A stretch of 14,909 bases of DNA. Source: an uncultured Dehalococcoidia bacterium (GTDB taxonomy: Bacteria; Chloroflexota; Dehalococcoidia; Tepidiformales; Tepidiformaceae). Position numbers and translations under genes: made by a program. Location of the stretch: assembly GCA_937954195.1 (NCBI GenBank), contig CALFYR010000448.1:1-14909 (forward strand), given 5' to 3'. The first letter of the stretch is position 1, and each line of letters starts with the position of its first letter. Positions 1 to 5,366 of the stretch are shown here, piece by piece. The notes beneath the pieces are model-generated. The model saw only the letters and a program-made list of their open reading frames with translations, did no database searches and was not told where the DNA came from.

Positions 1-2
1 CT

Positions 3-101
3 CTTGCACCTTATCGGGGCGCCGCCACCGGGGACACGGCCACTCTGGAGGAATTTGCCCCGTTGACAATGGGGCCGCATGTATCACTGGTTGGCGCGTG
101 A
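3..101 (+). CDS. Possible 3' end of an upstream gene (tentative)
   Basis: This frame is open from the window edge to a TGA at 99-101. Its 32 codons read as an ordinary mix of acidic and hydrophobic residues ending in GPHVSLVGA, whereas the other open plus frame gives an Arg/His/Cys-rich sequence typical of an out-of-frame reading. No family is recognisable from so short a tail. If real, an upstream gene on the same strand ends 85 bp before the molybdenum hydroxylase, and the palindrome at 57-75 lies inside its coding end. A chance open frame of this length is quite possible in high-GC DNA. Confidence 0.22.
   Translation, partial: LAPYRGAATGDTATLEEFAPLTMGPHVSLVGA
57..75. promoter_or_regulatory. 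19-bp near-palindrome containing TTGACA
   Basis: GCCCCGTTGACAATGGGGC is an inverted repeat about A66 with eight of nine arm pairs matching; the only mismatch is G62 against T70. The one-base centre suits a dimeric DNA-binding protein, although a partly opened RNA hairpin is also possible. A perfect -35 hexamer TTGACA (63-68) sits across the centre, but I see no good -10 at 16-18 bp spacing; the nearest candidate, TATCAC at 82-87, is only 13 bp away. It could be an operator for the molybdenum hydroxylase genes, or it could be chance. Confidence 0.3.
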
Positions 102-144
102 CGAAGCGGCAACAGCCGTGCGGTAGACTTCGCTTCACATACCG

Positions 145-157
145 GGCTCGACGAGCC
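145..157. promoter_or_regulatory. 13-bp palindrome in the xdh leader
   Basis: GGCTCGACGAGCC is a perfect 6+1+6 inverted repeat. As RNA it gives a five-pair stem with a GAC triloop. It lies 30 bp before the ATG at 187 and upstream of the Shine-Dalgarno at 174-180, so it would sit in the mRNA leader or act as an operator. No trans-acting partner can be named. Confidence 0.3.
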
Positions 158-186
158 ATCGACCACCAGTTCTGAAAGGGCGATTG

Positions 187-2478
187 ATGACCACAGTTGA
201 GAAACCGCAATTCTCCGTCATTGGTACGCGGCCCGTGCGGCACGATGGCGTGCCCAAGGTCACGGGGCGCGCGCTGTACGCGAACGACATCAAGGTCCCT
301 GGCAGCCTCGTGGCGAAGATGCTCCGGTCGCCGCACGCGCACGCGCGCATCCTCTCGATAGATACGAGCCGGGCGGAGGCGCTGCCAGGCGTCCGCGCGG
401 TGATCACGAGCGCCGACATTCCCGAGGCTTCGGCCATCCTTCGCGAGCAGACCGAGGGCTCACTCGTGAACCTCGGTCTCATGAGCCGGAACAGCATGGC
501 CAGGGAAAAGGCGCTTTATCGCGGTCACGCGGTCGCGGCCGTGGCGGCCGACAGCGAGGCGATCGCGGAAGAGGCGCTAGGCCTCATCGAGGTGAAGTAC
601 GAGGTGCTGACGCCCGTACTCGATGCGTTGGAGGCGATGAAGCCGGACGCCCCGATCCTGATCGAACAGCTTCGGACGAACGTCGGTTCGACCTTCCGGG
701 GCGGCGGGTTCGCGGCGGCGGACGAGGAAGCGTCGCAATCGAACGTTGCCACGACGTTCACCATGGAGATCGGCGACCTGGCGAATGGGTTCGAAGAGGC
801 GGACCACATCCTCGAGCGCGATTACCACACGACCGCCGCGCACCAGGGTTACATCGAGCCCCAGAGCACGACCGCCGAGTGGAGCGCGGACGGCCAGCTG
901 ACCGTCTGGACGACCACGCAGGGGCCGTTCGGCATCCGAGATTCGCTGGCGACCGTGCTGAAGGTTGACGCCGGACGCGTGCGAGTGATCCCCACGGAGA
1001 TTGGCGGCGGGTTCGGCGCGAAGCTGCAAATCGGCATCGAACCGATCGTCGCGATCCTCTCGAAGAAGAGCGGCCGCCCGGTGAAGCTCACGCTCAGCCG
1101 GACCGAAGTGTTCGAGGCGATGGGGCCGGCCTCGCCCGCCTACGTCCATTTGAAGATGGGTGTGACAAACGATGGGCGGATCACGGCGGCGGATGCGCGG
1201 CTCATTTTCGAAGCCGGCGCCGTCCCGGGTTCGCCGGTGGCGGGTGCGGCCAACTGCATGTTCACGCCGTACGACATCCCGAACGCGCGCGTCGAAGGCA
1301 TCGACGTGATTGTGAACAAGCCGAAGACGCTTTCGTACCGGGCGCCTGGCGCTCCATCCGGCGCGTACGCAGTGGAGCAGATGATCGACGAGTTCTGCGA
1401 GCAGTTGGGCATCGACCCGATCGAGTTCCGGCTGAAGAACGCCGCGCACGACGGCGACCGGCGGGTGAACGGCGTCGCAAACGCGAACATGGGGTTCAGC
1501 GAAACGCTCGCGGCCGCGCGTGCGACCGAGCACTGGTCGGCGCCGCTGGAGGGTCCATACCGGGGCCGGGGCGTGGCGGGCGGGTTCTGGGGGAACGCGA
1601 CCGGGCCGGCGTCGTCGATTGCGGGGCTGTTGCCGGATGGGCGGATTAGCTACATCCAGGGCTCCGTGGACATCGGCGGGACTCGCACCACGAGCGCGAT
1701 GCAGTTCGCCGAGGCGCTGGGCATTTCGCCGGAAATGGTGCGCCCGAGTGTCGGGGACACGGATACGGTTGGGTTTACTTCGAACACGGGCGGCAGCAGC
1801 GTGACCTTCAAACAGGGCTGGGCCGCGTTCGAATGCGCGCAGGACCTGAAGCGCCAGCTGGTCGAGCGGGCGGCGAAGATCTGGGGCATTGAAAAGGACC
1901 GCGTAGCGTACGAAGCGGGTGTGCTGACGAACCTGGACGACACCACGAAGATGCTGACCATCTCCCAGATTGCGGCGCGCCAAAACTCGACGGGCGGCTC
2001 GATCATCGGGCACGCGAGCGTGGTTCCGCGCGGCGTCGCGGGCGGGTTCGCGGTCCACATCGTCGACGTCGAAGTTGACCCGGAGACCGGCAAGGTGACG
2101 GTCCTTCGGTACACCGCCGTGCAGGATGCCGGCCGGGCGATCCATCCCAGCTACGTCGAGGGGCAGATGCAGGGCGCGGTCGCCCAGGGGATCGGATGGG
2201 CACTGAACGAGGAGTATGTCTACTCTCAGGACGGGCGGATGGAAAACTCGAGCTTCCTCGACTACCGCATGCCGACCTCGCTGGACCTGCCGTACATCGA
2301 CACGGTGATCGTAGAGGTGCCGAACCCGGGCCACCCGTTCGGGGTGCGGGGCGTGGGCGAGGCGGCGTTCGTGCCGCCGCTTCCGGCCGTCGCGAACGCT
2401 GTAAAGCAGGCGATCGGTACGCGCATGTATGAGTTGCCGATGAGCCCACGGCGGGTGCTCGAAACGATGATGGCGTAG
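187..2478 (+). CDS. Molybdenum hydroxylase large subunit (xanthine dehydrogenase/aldehyde oxidase family)
   Basis: This is the catalytic, molybdopterin-cytosine-dinucleotide-binding subunit of a xanthine oxidase-family hydroxylase. Such enzymes insert water-derived oxygen into a C-H bond and pass electrons to 2Fe-2S and FAD subunits. At 763 residues it has the usual length. Visible signatures are GGGFGAK (273-279), YRAPGAP (384-390), an AIHP...Q(M)QGAVAQG cofactor-binding stretch, and GVGEA near the C-terminus, where E725 matches the family's catalytic glutamate. YRAPGAP is neither the AYxCSFR loop of form I CO dehydrogenase nor the AYRGAGR loop of form II, so CO oxidation is unlikely; the substrate cannot be predicted. 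The start is ATG 187, with GAAAGGG (174-180) spaced 6 nt away; the adjacent TTG at 184 fits the spacing less well. No FeS or FAD subunit follows it here. A MoaD-like gene starts 6 bp downstream. Confidence 0.9.
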   Translation: MTTVEKPQFSVIGTRPVRHDGVPKVTGRALYANDIKVPGSLVAKMLRSPHAHARILSIDTSRAEALPGVRAVITSADIPEASAILREQTEGSLVNLGLMSRNSMAREKALYRGHAVAAVAADSEAIAEEALGLIEVKYEVLTPVLDALEAMKPDAPILIEQLRTNVGSTFRGGGFAAADEEASQSNVATTFTMEIGDLANGFEEADHILERDYHTTAAHQGYIEPQSTTAEWSADGQLTVWTTTQGPFGIRDSLATVLKVDAGRVRVIPTEIGGGFGAKLQIGIEPIVAILSKKSGRPVKLTLSRTEVFEAMGPASPAYVHLKMGVTNDGRITAADARLIFEAGAVPGSPVAGAANCMFTPYDIPNARVEGIDVIVNKPKTLSYRAPGAPSGAYAVEQMIDEFCEQLGIDPIEFRLKNAAHDGDRRVNGVANANMGFSETLAAARATEHWSAPLEGPYRGRGVAGGFWGNATGPASSIAGLLPDGRISYIQGSVDIGGTRTTSAMQFAEALGISPEMVRPSVGDTDTVGFTSNTGGSSVTFKQGWAAFECAQDLKRQLVERAAKIWGIEKDRVAYEAGVLTNLDDTTKMLTISQIAARQNSTGGSIIGHASVVPRGVAGGFAVHIVDVEVDPETGKVTVLRYTAVQDAGRAIHPSYVEGQMQGAVAQGIGWALNEEYVYSQDGRMENSSFLDYRMPTSLDLPYIDTVIVEVPNPGHPFGVRGVGEAAFVPPLPAVANAVKQAIGTRMYELPMSPRRVLETMMA

Positions 2479-2484
2479 GGCCGC

Positions 2485-2745
2485 ATGGCAATCGTGTTCG
2501 TCTCGAAGCTGCTCCGGCCGGCTATCCCGGAGGAGCGGCTTGAGGTGCCGGGTTCAACCGTCGGCGAGGTGATCCGCGCGCTTGGCGAGCGCTACCCGGC
2601 CGCGCTGGAGATCCTGGTGGAGGACGACGACATCGCGCCCGGCATCGCGGTGGTCATCGGTGACCAGGTGGGCCAGCTGGGAATGTTCGACGAGGTGGGG
2701 GAGGCGACGGAGTTGCATTTTCTGCCGGCGCTGTCGGGGGGCTGA
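2485..2745 (+). CDS. MoaD/ThiS-family small sulfur-carrier protein
   Basis: This 86-residue beta-grasp (ubiquitin-like) protein ends in Leu-Ser-Gly-Gly. The Gly-Gly C-terminus is what MoaD and ThiS proteins use for adenylation and thiocarboxylation. In MoaD, the thiocarboxylate donates sulfur to molybdopterin via MoaE. The body pattern (STVGEVIRALGERYPAALEIL, then VVIGDQ and a hydrophobic LHFLPALSGG end) fits MoaD better than ThiS. It starts 6 bp after the molybdenum hydroxylase, with AGGG at 2477-2480 reaching into the previous stop, so the two are probably co-transcribed and it may serve cofactor supply. No moaE or moeB is nearby, so a role with another sulfur-transfer partner is not excluded. 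Confidence 0.8.
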   Translation: MAIVFVSKLLRPAIPEERLEVPGSTVGEVIRALGERYPAALEILVEDDDIAPGIAVVIGDQVGQLGMFDEVGEATELHFLPALSGG

Positions 2746-2751
2746 GAACCG

Positions 2752-2774
2752 AAAAGCTCCCCGGCGGGGAGCTT
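2752..2774 (-). terminator. Rho-independent terminator of the tRNA operon
   Basis: A perfect nine-pair stem (AAGCTCCCC at 2754-2762 against GGGGAGCTT at 2766-2774) has a three-base loop. Read on the minus strand, the stem is followed by T residues (the stem's TT plus two more, then CGG). It lies 10 bp beyond the CCA end of tRNA-Cys, as expected for the last gene of the operon. On the plus strand no T-run follows, so it would stop moaD transcripts only weakly. Confidence 0.75.
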
Positions 2775-2784
2775 GAGAAGAAAG

Positions 2785-2858
<74 letters not shown>

Positions 2859-2875
2859 GTGCATCTGCGTTGTGT

Positions 2876-2961
2876 TGGTGCCCAGGGTGAGATTTGAACT
2901 CACACGCCCGTACGGACACTGCCCCCTCAAGACAGCGTGTCTGCCATTCCACCACCTGGGC
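2876..2961 (-). tRNA. tRNA-Leu (GAG)
   Basis: The 86-nt gene has the long variable arm of a class II tRNA. The acceptor GCCCAGG pairs with CCTGGGC, the discriminator is A73, and CCA is encoded at 2878-2876. The anticodon stem is CTGTC/GGCAG with loop TTGAGGG, giving anticodon GAG, which reads CUC/CUU leucine codons. It is the middle gene of the operon, 17 bp upstream of tRNA-Cys. Confidence 0.96.
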
Positions 2962-2986
2962 AACGCATGGTGATGTTACGAACCGT

Positions 2987-3024
2987 TTGGCATCAGCGGC
3001 AAGCCGCGTGAGGGTCGATGCCAA
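2987..3024. other. Nested hairpin in the tRNA-Trp/tRNA-Leu spacer
   Basis: TTGGCATC (2987-2994) pairs perfectly with GATGCCAA (3017-3024). Inside, GCGG(C) at 2996-3000 pairs with (G)CCGC at 3003-3007. The result is an eight-pair outer stem plus a four- to five-pair inner stem with a bulge on one side. It lies in the 72-nt spacer between two tRNAs of one transcript, so it is probably an RNA structure relevant to processing. It has no T-run and is not an obvious terminator. Confidence 0.5.
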
Positions 3025-3033
3025 GGAGGATTC

Positions 3034-3109
3034 TGGCAGGGGTGGCAGGATTCGAACCCGCGACACTCGGATTTGGAGGCCGATGCTCTACCAACTGAGC
3101 TACACCCCT
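3034..3109 (-). tRNA. tRNA-Trp (CCA)
   Basis: The 76-nt gene has acceptor AGGGGTG paired with CACCCCT, discriminator G73 (the tRNA-Trp identity base), and encoded CCA at 3036-3034. The anticodon loop CTCCAAA carries CCA, and the T arm is GCGGG-TTCGAAT-CCTGC. The anticodon stem TCGGC/TCCGA has a C-U mismatch at the loop-closing pair (31-39). It is the first gene of the operon, starting about 8 nt after the expected transcription start. Confidence 0.96.
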
Positions 3110-3123
3110 ACGCAAGAACGTTC

Positions 3124-3132
3124 ATCGTAGCA
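3124..3132 (-). promoter_or_regulatory. Extended -10 promoter of the tRNA operon
   Basis: On the minus strand, TGC-TACGAT (3132 to 3124) matches the extended -10 form TGnTAnnnT. Transcription would begin near 3117, a few bases before the tRNA-Trp 5' end at 3109. No clear -35 is seen at 16-18 bp, as is common for extended -10 promoters. The same nine bases occur before the HEAT-repeat gene at 9595-9603. Confidence 0.6.
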
Positions 3133-3245
3133 AATCCGTTCTTAAGTGCGATTTACGGTCTTCCCCCTGCGGCGCTGCGTGACCGGGCGTTGAGCCTCGA
3201 GTCAACTCGTCCGACCGGTTATCGAAGATCGAGAGTTGGAAATCG

Positions 3246-3428
3246 CTAGGCTGCGCGGGGGTGCGCGGCGAGCGAACCACAGGCGGGACAGCGCGGCACG
3301 CGGGTGACGCGTGGCGAATCGCCGAACTGGAAGCGGGCGCCACAGCGGTCGCACTCAAGGCGCTGGAACATCTTGCCCTCGGCGAACTTTCGCTGCCATG
3401 CCGGACGGATGATTGCCCTGTCTTCCAC
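3246..3428 (-). CDS. Small zinc-ribbon protein, 60 residues
   Basis: A small predicted soluble protein has two CxxC knuckles, C26-DR-C29 and C47-PA-C50, separated by 17 residues. This is the spacing of a four-cysteine zinc ribbon. The N-terminal 20 residues are basic (RKF, EGK) and precede the ribbon directly. I chose the GTG at 3428 because a perfect AGGAGG lies 9 nt upstream; ATG codons further upstream (such as 3470) have no ribosome-binding site. It is transcribed away from argF across a 127-bp divergent region and faces the tRNA operon promoter downstream. The family is not recognised. Zinc ribbons of this size usually bind nucleic acid or protein, but the function here is unknown. Confidence 0.65.
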   Translation of the reverse strand: MEDRAIIRPAWQRKFAEGKMFQRLECDRCGARFQFGDSPRVTRVPRCPACGSLAAHPRAA

Positions 3429-3437
3429 TGCTCGGTG

Positions 3438-3443
3438 CCTCCT
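3438..3443 (-). promoter_or_regulatory. Perfect Shine-Dalgarno AGGAGG that fixes the GTG start
   Basis: The plus strand reads CCTCCT, so the minus-strand mRNA carries AGGAGG, 9 nt before the GTG at 3428. It is the strongest ribosome-binding site in the window. It decides the start of the zinc-ribbon gene and supports that gene being real. Confidence 0.7.
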
Positions 3444-3528
3444 GTTTTTATCTTCGGCAAGGTGCGTCATGCCGCGCATGGGACTTAGGGAGGAAAGCGT
3501 GGGCGAATTCACACTTCTCCGGACATAA

Positions 3529-3541
3529 GGAAGGACCTTCC
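3529..3541. promoter_or_regulatory. 13-bp palindrome in the argF promoter
   Basis: GGAAGGACCTTCC is a perfect 6+1+6 inverted repeat ending one base before the candidate -10 TATACT. Its place between the -35 and -10 regions is typical of a repressor operator. It does not resemble the AT-rich ArgR box, so the binding protein, if any, is unknown. Confidence 0.35.
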
Positions 3542-3542
3542 C

Positions 3543-3548
3543 TATACT
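3543..3548 (+). promoter_or_regulatory. -10 element of argF placed for leaderless transcription
   Basis: TATACT matches TATAAT at five of six bases. It ends 7 nt before the argF ATG at 3556, so transcription would begin at or next to the A of the start codon. No Shine-Dalgarno lies between the two. No convincing -35 is visible. Confidence 0.55.
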
Positions 3549-3555
3549 CGCTCGA

Positions 3556-4491
3556 ATGCAACAGAACGTACGGCACCTGCTCTCATCCGCCGACCTGACG
3601 GCGAGCGAAATCGCTCACCTGCTCGATATCGCGGGGAAGCTGAAGCGCCGTCCCCAGGATGTGTTGAAGGGCAAGCACCTTGCGCTGCTTTTCGAAAAGG
3701 CGTCGTTGCGCACCCGCGTGAGCTTCGAAGTGGCGATGGACAAGCTTGGGGCGTTCACGATGTACCTTGATCCGCGCGAAGTTGGCCTCGGCGAACGGGA
3801 GGCCATCCGCGACGTTTCACGGGTACTCGCGCGGTACGTCGATATCGTGGCGGTCCGCACCTACGGCCAGGTCATCGTCGAGGAGTACGCGCGGTATTCG
3901 GACATCCCGGTCATCAACGCACTGACCGACGAGGAGCACCCCTGCCAGGCGCTGGCCGATTTGCTGACCTTGAAGGAGAAGTTCGGTGACCTGAAGGGCA
4001 AGTCGCTCGCGTTCATTGGCGACGGTAACAACGTGGCCGCGAGCCTCGTGGTGACCGCGACCGCCCTGGGAATGGACGTGCGGGTCGCGTCGCCGCGCGG
4101 CTACATGCTGCCGGAGGAGATCGTCTCCGAAGCGAGTGCGCGGGCAGCCGCGGCGGGCGGGAAGTTCACGAACGTGGTCGATCCGTACGAGGCGGTGAAG
4201 GGTGCGCAGGCGCTCTACACGGACGTGTGGACCTCGATGGGGCAGGAGCGCGAAGCGGAACGCCGCCGCATCGATTTCGCGGCCTACCAGCTGAATAGCG
4301 GGTTGGTTGGCCATGCGGCCGCCGGGGCGTACATCATGCACGACCTCCCGGCGCACCGTGGCGAGGAGATTACGGACGATGTGTTCGAAAGCCCGGGCTC
4401 AATCATCTTCGACCAGGCTGAAAACCGAGTCTGGGCGCAGGCGGCGGCAGCGACCTTCCTGCTTGGGCTCGACGGCCAGGTCGACGACTAA
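3556..4491 (+). CDS. argF: Ornithine carbamoyltransferase
   Basis: The enzyme transfers the carbamoyl group of carbamoyl phosphate to ornithine, giving citrulline, the sixth step of arginine synthesis in the cytoplasm. At 311 residues it has the usual length. The carbamoyl-phosphate loop is SLRTR (50-54; STRTR in many homologues). R101-T-Y-G-Q, H128-P-C-Q (128-131) and D223-VWTSMGQE (223-231) are all present. The ornithine-side motif, normally HCLP with a conserved cysteine, reads H262-D263-L-P here, then AHRGEE. The codons CAC GAC CTC CCG are unambiguous in the given sequence. The gene stands alone with no other arg gene nearby, and appears leaderless from TATACT at 3543. An anabolic role is most likely. 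A different carbamoyl acceptor is possible, given the altered motif. Confidence 0.92.
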   Translation: MQQNVRHLLSSADLTASEIAHLLDIAGKLKRRPQDVLKGKHLALLFEKASLRTRVSFEVAMDKLGAFTMYLDPREVGLGEREAIRDVSRVLARYVDIVAVRTYGQVIVEEYARYSDIPVINALTDEEHPCQALADLLTLKEKFGDLKGKSLAFIGDGNNVAASLVVTATALGMDVRVASPRGYMLPEEIVSEASARAAAAGGKFTNVVDPYEAVKGAQALYTDVWTSMGQEREAERRRIDFAAYQLNSGLVGHAAAGAYIMHDLPAHRGEEITDDVFESPGSIIFDQAENRVWAQAAAATFLLGLDGQVDD

Positions 4492-4514
4492 CCCGGAATT
4501 GTTGGCGAGAGGCG

Positions 4515-4520
4515 TATGAT
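4515..4520 (+). promoter_or_regulatory. Candidate -10 for the cdaA operon
   Basis: TATGAT matches TATAAT at five of six bases and lies in the 65-bp gap between argF and cdaA. Transcription would start near 4527, about 30 nt before the cdaA ATG. No good -35 is seen at standard spacing (TTGTTG at 4499-4504 is too near). Confidence 0.4.
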
Positions 4521-4556
4521 GGCCGGGAGGCCCTTTACTGGCCGCGCCCGCTGCTG

Positions 4557-5366
4557 ATGCTCGATACGGAACACTTTCGAGAGGTCCTTGGCCAGTTTGG
4601 CGTCACCAGCGCGATCGACATCCTTCTGATCGCGGTGGTGATTTTCGCTACCCTGCGCCTGCTGAGCGGAACGCGGGCGATGACCCAACTGCGCGGGGCG
4701 CTCGGGCTCTTCCTGGTGTTCATCGTGCTGGGGCGGATCCTGGACCTGCGGGTTATCAACTTCTTCATTGCGAACTCGGTGACGGCGCTGCTGGTCGGCG
4801 CGGCCATTGTGTTTCAGCCGGAAATCCGGCGCGCGCTGGATCGGCTTGGGCGAACCGGTATCCGCGGCATAGCGAACGAATCGACCTACGAAGAGGTCAT
4901 CGATTCGGTGGTGAAAGCTGCGGGGCGCATGTCGGCGGACCGTCATGGCGGGCTGTTCGTGGTGGAGCGCGAGACTGGCCTGCAGGACGTGATCGAGACG
5001 GGGATCCCGGTGGACGCGGTCGTTTCGCCGGAGCTGCTGGCCGGCATCTTCTTCCCGAATTCGCCGCTGCACGATATGGCGGTGGTGCTGCGGGAGGACC
5101 GGGTGGTCGCAGCAGGGTGCGTGCTGCCGTTGGCCAACGACTTCGAAGAGCGGAACCTTGGCACGCGCCACCGGGCGGCGATTGGTATCACCGAGACGAC
5201 GGACGCCCTCTCGGTGGTGGTCTCGGAGGAGACCGGAGAGATCAGCGTGGCGCTTCGCGGGCGGTTGACCCACGTACCGGACGAGCGACGTCTGCGGGCC
5301 GTGTTGGAGTGGGTGCTGACTCCCGGCAAATCCACGACCCGGCCGCGGGAAGGGGTGGCGGTGTGA
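4557..5366 (+). CDS. cdaA: Diadenylate cyclase CdaA (membrane c-di-AMP synthase)
   Basis: CdaA condenses two ATP into cyclic di-AMP, a messenger that controls potassium and osmolyte transport and wall homeostasis in many bacteria. The 269-residue protein has the CdaA layout: three membrane segments (about 16-38, 44-63, 66-86), then a cytoplasmic DAC domain (about 95-250). The RHR motif is intact (R204-H-R206 in GTRHRAAIG). The partner DGA motif reads D173-M174-A175 in SPLHDMAVV, so the aspartate is kept and the glycine is methionine. The next gene is the CdaA regulator CdaR, overlapping by 4 nt, which supports the assignment. No in-frame ATG, GTG or TTG lies close upstream; the only GGAGG (4526-4530) is 26 nt away, so the start is weakly supported by a ribosome-binding site. 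Confidence 0.93.
   Translation: MLDTEHFREVLGQFGVTSAIDILLIAVVIFATLRLLSGTRAMTQLRGALGLFLVFIVLGRILDLRVINFFIANSVTALLVGAAIVFQPEIRRALDRLGRTGIRGIANESTYEEVIDSVVKAAGRMSADRHGGLFVVERETGLQDVIETGIPVDAVVSPELLAGIFFPNSPLHDMAVVLREDRVVAAGCVLPLANDFEERNLGTRHRAAIGITETTDALSVVVSEETGEISVALRGRLTHVPDERRLRAVLEWVLTPGKSTTRPREGVAV

Noticed and set aside
184..186. TTG as start of the molybdenum hydroxylase
   Set aside because: The next codon is ATG at a better distance (6 nt) from GAAAGGG, and adding one residue has no support.
1..186. Molybdenum-cofactor riboswitch before the hydroxylase
   Set aside because: The gene context made this worth checking, but I see only short unrelated inverted repeats and not the multi-stem architecture of that riboswitch.
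577..2334. 585-codon open frame on the minus strand opposite the molybdenum hydroxylase
   Set aside because: Its sequence is Arg/His/Val-rich with no domain, it has no ribosome-binding site, and it exactly shadows a strongly supported gene. Long antisense frames are usual in high-GC DNA.
5117..5362. Longer N-terminus for cdaR from a start inside cdaA
   Set aside because: The extra 82 residues are an out-of-frame reading of the CdaA catalytic domain. GTG 5363 has a Shine-Dalgarno and gives a normal membrane-anchored protein.
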